From: Kribbella capetownensis | Lineage (GTDB): Bacteria; Actinomycetota; Actinomycetes; Propionibacteriales; Kribbellaceae | NCBI RefSeq assembly: GCF_004331485.1 | Contig: NZ_SJKD01000015.1 | Location: 1-64,000, forward strand | Length of the DNA: 64,000 nt | Reading direction: 5' to 3' | Shown here: positions 60,973-64,000 of the stretch, in pieces | Layout of the letters: the number at the start of each line of letters is the position of its first letter | Position numbering within the stretch: the first letter of the stretch is position 1 | Position numbers and translations under genes: made by a program | Notes under the pieces: generated by a model | The model's database searches: none | What the model was told of the DNA's origin: nothing | What the model saw: the letters and a program-made list of their open reading frames with translations, nothing else

Positions 60973-61751
60973 GGCCGTGATCCTGCCGTGCGTCTGGCGA
61001 GCCGCTGGAGTGGCTGTGACCAGGCGTGCGGGTCGACCCAGGTGAATGTGTGCGGTCCTGGGACTGTCGCGACCTCGCCCTCCACGGCGGCCTGGCACAG
61101 CTCGTTGACCCAGCGGTCGGTGCTGATGCGGTCGTCCGTTCCCTTGATGATCAGCACCGGCATCGAGAGCTCAGCCACCTGCTCCTCCAGCTTGTCCGCC
61201 AGGTGCACCCTGAGCAGATGCGCGATGCCGCGGACGCCAGCGCGCTTCCATTCGGGCACATGATTCTGCTGCAGGCCTGGCGTCGGGTAGCGCCCGTCGA
61301 GGCGCCACCGCAGCAGCAGCCGCGGCAACGAGCGCGCGACCGGATCCACCGTGGGGCTGGCCAGGCAGACTGCCGCCACCCGCTCAGGACACAGGACGCC
61401 GGCCCAGGCGGCGACCTGGGTGCCGCTGGAATGCCCCACGACCACGGCGTGATCGAGGGCGGCGGCCTCCAGCCAATGGGCCACCGCCTCACCGTATCCG
61501 CGGACGTCGAGGTAGTGCGTCGGCTGTCCGCTCCCGGCGTAGCCGGGGAGGTCAAGAAGAAAGATCTGCGTCCACTCGCCCACAGCCGCGCATGCCGGCA
61601 GCAGGTAGTCCGAGACGGCCATGCCCTGGACAACCACGACCGGCGGCGTGCCCGCGCGCGGCTCTCCGAGTACCCGGCTGCGCATACGGCCCTCGGGTAC
61701 ATCGGCGTACCGCATCAGCATCTGCTCAGGCATGCGTGGCGGTGTGTGCAT
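60969..61751 (-). CDS. Alpha/beta hydrolase
   Basis: A 260-residue canonical alpha/beta hydrolase. 'VVVVQGMAVSDYLLPACAAV' supplies the oxyanion region (QGM instead of HGx), the nucleophile is the serine of VVGHSSGTQ, the acid Asp lies in KGTDDRIS and the His in VPGPHTFTW. It is probably an esterase or C-C hydrolase of a small molecule; substrate unknown. It is the first gene of a coupled pair with 59647-60972. Confidence 0.88.
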   Translation of the reverse strand: MHTPPRMPEQMLMRYADVPEGRMRSRVLGEPRAGTPPVVVVQGMAVSDYLLPACAAVGEWTQIFLLDLPGYAGSGQPTHYLDVRGYGEAVAHWLEAAALDHAVVVGHSSGTQVAAWAGVLCPERVAAVCLASPTVDPVARSLPRLLLRWRLDGRYPTPGLQQNHVPEWKRAGVRGIAHLLRVHLADKLEEQVAELSMPVLIIKGTDDRISTDRWVNELCQAAVEGEVATVPGPHTFTWVDPHAWSQPLQRLARRTAGSRP

Positions 61752-62124
61752 ACTCGAGAAGTACCCAGCACTGGCGGAACAAAGCCGGGTTCAGCGGGCC
61801 GGCGAGGTAAATGCTGCGCGCACCCGACCACCCGGACTGCCGCGATCCGGTCGTTCCACGCGGTCACGGCCACCCTCCGAGCGCTGTGTCTGCCGAGCCA
61901 ACGGGCGGCTTGGACCAGGCTCTCCGTCGGTTGGCTACGGAGACCACTGGTCGCACGACACCTCGAGGAGCTGTCTGGTCAGGTGATCGTCGCGGGCGAC
62001 CAGCAGAACGTAGACCGCACCCCACCGCCGGCCGTGATTGTTCGGTTGATGATGCTGCCGGGGATCCGGCTCGGGCCACCGCACGGTCGAGGAGGCGCTG
62101 GTCGTAGTGACCGGTGCCGCGTAC
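61752..62124. other. Gap with no recognised gene
   Basis: The 373 bp upstream of the hydrolase pair hold no recognisable gene and no clear operator. Open frames on both strands are unlike any family I know. Confidence 0.35.
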
Positions 62125-62616
62125 CTAAGGGGTGACCATGACCTGGGCGGCGTTCGACTTCAGCATCGCGTTCGCCCACCGCATCTGCCGCAGGGTCTGG
62201 GGGTGACACTTCATCGACAGCGACAGGAGTTCGTCGTCCTTGAGTGCCTGCGCGGTCTGGGCAAGGATCTCCCAGTCCAGCGAGACCCCGGCCGCCTTGC
62301 GGTGAATCTCGCGCAGATCCCTCAACAACAGCAGCGCCGGATCGTGGCGACGGCCTATCAGCTCCGAACTCTTCTGCCGGATCATCGCCACCAGGGTCGT
62401 GTCGTCCTCAGGTTCGGCATCGAGCTCGACACCGTAGTTCTTGCCGTGTGCCGCGAGTTCCCGGACGTGCTCCTGTGACCACCGGGCCAGGTCCCTGCCG
62501 AGGTAGAAGATGTCATGATCGGCCTTGTGCCGCTGCGATGCGTGCAGCAACTCGGCCGCGAGATCGTTCTCGGCGCTGTGCAACTCGGCGATGGCCATTC
62601 CCACCTTGTCGCTCAT
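62125..62616 (-). CDS. Helical protein coupled to molybdopterin oxidoreductase
   Basis: A 163-residue all-helical protein of unknown function. Its start overlaps the molybdopterin oxidoreductase stop by four bases (ATGA). The first 60 residues (AELHSAENDLAAELLHASQR, then HKADHDIFYLGRDLA) contain spaced Glu and His residues that suggest a ferritin-like or DUF892-type four-helix bundle; metal binding is not proven. Coupling to the oxidoreductase suggests an assembly or partner protein. Confidence 0.65.
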   Translation of the reverse strand: MSDKVGMAIAELHSAENDLAAELLHASQRHKADHDIFYLGRDLARWSQEHVRELAAHGKNYGVELDAEPEDDTTLVAMIRQKSSELIGRRHDPALLLLRDLREIHRKAAGVSLDWEILAQTAQALKDDELLSLSMKCHPQTLRQMRWANAMLKSNAAQVMVTP

Positions 62617-64000
62617 TGTCTGCTCTCCTCACCGGCGAGCTGCTCGGTCACCATGGCCTGAGCGCCGCCTCGGGTGTCCGGAACCGAGCCGTGGGCAAAG
62701 GGTTTGGAGCCCGTGGTAGTCGGCGCCGCCGACGGACCGTCGCCAAGGCTTATCCGCTCGACACGTGCGGCGGCAGACTTGAACAGCGGCTGCTTCGACG
62801 CCGGATCCCAGTCGGTGATCGTCAACTCGTTCGCGGCGCGATGATGATCGCCATCCGCAGCGTCCCAATACCCGTAGTGGAACGGCAGGAAGAGCGTCGA
62901 CGGCCGGATGCTGCTGATCCGCAGTCGCGCCTCGACGCTCTCACGCGGCGTGGACACCCGCAGCCGGTCACCCTCGCTCCACCCGAGTTGCTCGGTGTCC
63001 AGCGCGGACATCTCCACCCAGACATCCGGCGCGGCGCTCTGTAGTTGCGGAACCCGACCTGTCTTCGTGCGAGTGTGGAAGTGGTACAGCGTCCGGCCCG
63101 TGATCAGCAAATAGGGGTACTCAGGCGTCGGCGGCTCATGCGGCGGCAGGTATTCGGCTGCCTTGAGCACCGCCTTGCCGGAGGGGTTCATGGCCTTGTA
63201 CTCCACCGGGTCCAACGGCGCGCCGGTGAGCAGGTCCTTGCCGTAGCTCTCGCAGTACGACGGTGAACTCCAGAACTCACCATCCAGATAGATGCGCTCA
63301 GTGCCGTCCGGGTGCTCATCGTTGCACGGCCACTGGATACCGCTCCCGCCACGCAGCTTCTCGTAGGTCAGCCCGGTGTAGTCACACGGACGGCCGGCAC
63401 TGCACCGCTTCCAGCCCTCGAAGGCACCCTCGGCATCGGTCCACTTCACCAACGGCTGGCCGTCCTTGTCTTTCAGGTCCAGTCGCCGTGCGTAGTCGAT
63501 GAATATGTCCAGATCGGCCCGAGCCTGCCCGGGCGGATCGACCGCCTTGTCCGACAGATGCACGGTCCGGTCGGCGTTGGTGAACGTGCCGGTCTTCTCA
63601 CCCCACGTCGCCGCGGGTAGGACCACGTCGGCCAACTGCGCGGTCTCGGACAAGAAGATGTCCTGCACGACCAGGAACAACCGCTCCTGGGACAGGATCT
63701 CGCGGATCCGGCCCAGCTCGGGCAGCGAAACCGCCGGATTGGTCCCGCTGACGTACAAGAACCGGATCGAGCCGTCCTCGACATAGCGCATCATCTGCAT
63801 CAAGTGAGTCGGCTCGGAGTAGTGCGGGATCTGGGCCGGCTCGACGTTCCAGACCTTGGCCAGATCGCTGACGTGCTGGTCGTTGGCCCAGTTCCGGAAG
63901 CCCGGAAGGTCGCCGTCGGCGCCGCATTCGCGAGTGTTCTGCGCGGTAGGCTGACCGTTCATCTGCAGGATCCCACAGCCGGGTTTGCCGAGCATGCCCC
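62613..64000 (-). CDS. Molybdopterin oxidoreductase (3' part; 5' end outside window)
   Basis: At least 460 residues of the C-terminal part of a molybdopterin-dependent oxidoreductase of the DMSO-reductase superfamily. 'FLYVSGTNPAVSLPELGRIR' and 'SETAQLADVVLPAATWGEKTGTFTNADRTV' are the classic domain-III/cofactor loops; the last 130 residues form the molydopterin dinucleotide-binding beta-barrel ('LLITGRTLYHFHTRTKTGR'). The pattern is like assimilatory nitrate reductases and formate dehydrogenases. The iron-sulfur N-terminus and active-site Cys/SeCys are off the window, so the substrate is open. The stop overlaps the start of the helical protein at 62616. Confidence 0.9.
   Translation of the reverse strand, partial: GMLGKPGCGILQMNGQPTAQNTRECGADGDLPGFRNWANDQHVSDLAKVWNVEPAQIPHYSEPTHLMQMMRYVEDGSIRFLYVSGTNPAVSLPELGRIREILSQERLFLVVQDIFLSETAQLADVVLPAATWGEKTGTFTNADRTVHLSDKAVDPPGQARADLDIFIDYARRLDLKDKDGQPLVKWTDAEGAFEGWKRCSAGRPCDYTGLTYEKLRGGSGIQWPCNDEHPDGTERIYLDGEFWSSPSYCESYGKDLLTGAPLDPVEYKAMNPSGKAVLKAAEYLPPHEPPTPEYPYLLITGRTLYHFHTRTKTGRVPQLQSAAPDVWVEMSALDTEQLGWSEGDRLRVSTPRESVEARLRISSIRPSTLFLPFHYGYWDAADGDHHRAANELTITDWDPASKQPLFKSAAARVERISLGDGPSAAPTTTGSKPFAHGSVPDTRGGAQAMVTEQLAGEESRQ

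Noticed and set aside
1..64000. CRISPR arrays, rRNA genes, riboswitches and replication origins.
   Set aside because: No regularly spaced direct repeats, rRNA-like blocks or recognisable aptamer/DnaA-box clusters were seen; only one partial tRNA was found.

Overview
The window is high-GC DNA from an actinomycete. The base composition, frequent GTG starts, two mycothiol-dependent maleylpyruvate isomerase-like proteins, several F420-linked oxidoreductases and an actinobacterial tRNA-Met 3' remnant with its terminator all point that way. A Propionibacteriales genome such as Kribbella is possible, but this is a guess from gene style only.

Layout. 0.1-15.6 kb is mostly ordinary accessory metabolism: a small membrane protein, a divergent SDR/TetR pair, a PucR-type regulator beside a tightly overlapping thiolase / OB-fold / acyl-CoA ligase / SDR operon, a Nudix hydrolase and MFS exporter, an ArsR/DHA2-exporter pair with a repeated operator, a maleylpyruvate isomerase-like protein and a metallophosphoesterase. 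Between these lie gene scraps (EamA, PadR, IS21 IstA, HAD).

15.9-31.6 kb is a decaying accessory region. An IS630 remnant sits just after the start codon of a lost gene. Two related LysR-governed modules follow. One is LysR | PhzF - deleted ornithine cyclodeaminase - ABM-like protein - frameshifted amidohydrolase. The other is frameshifted LysR | nitrilase - cystathionine gamma-synthase-like PLP enzyme - RidA - frameshifted oxidoreductase. Fragments of PhzF, an aminotransferase, a GNAT acetyltransferase, an ABC ATPase, a peptidoglycan-binding protein and a histidine kinase fill the spaces. Intact genes in this stretch are a VOC protein, a TetR / carboxymuconolactone-decarboxylase-like pair and an orphan NarL-type response regulator.

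32.7-39.9 kb holds a minus-strand run of seven oxidoreductase/hydrolase genes, including three paralogous F420-NADP-oxidoreductase-like proteins, with a divergent LysR. 39.9-43.0 kb is again scarred: a methyltransferase remnant, the 3' part of a tRNA-Met followed by its terminator hairpin, an IS30 element, and malectin-domain and aldo/keto reductase scraps. 43.0-48.1 kb carries a VOC protein, a MocR regulator and a MacB-like ABC exporter whose ATPase gene is the parent-like copy of the fragment at 27.7 kb.

48.8-59.2 kb is a glycan-utilisation locus: a secreted multidomain glycoside hydrolase, a LacI regulator, a DUF2264 protein, a CUT1-type sugar ABC transporter and a 2-hydroxyacid dehydrogenase. 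The hydrolase gene and the transporter operon share an almost identical promoter/operator block of about 48 bp, and a clean LacI-type palindrome precedes the dehydrogenase. The expected logic is secreted depolymerisation, import through the lipoprotein-dependent transporter, cytoplasmic cleavage and oxidation/reduction of the products, with LacI switching all of it.

59.6-64 kb has a coupled pair of alpha/beta-hydrolase-like genes and, at the edge, a molybdopterin oxidoreductase (5' end outside the window) coupled to a helical protein of unknown function. No CRISPR array, rRNA or intact tRNA was seen.
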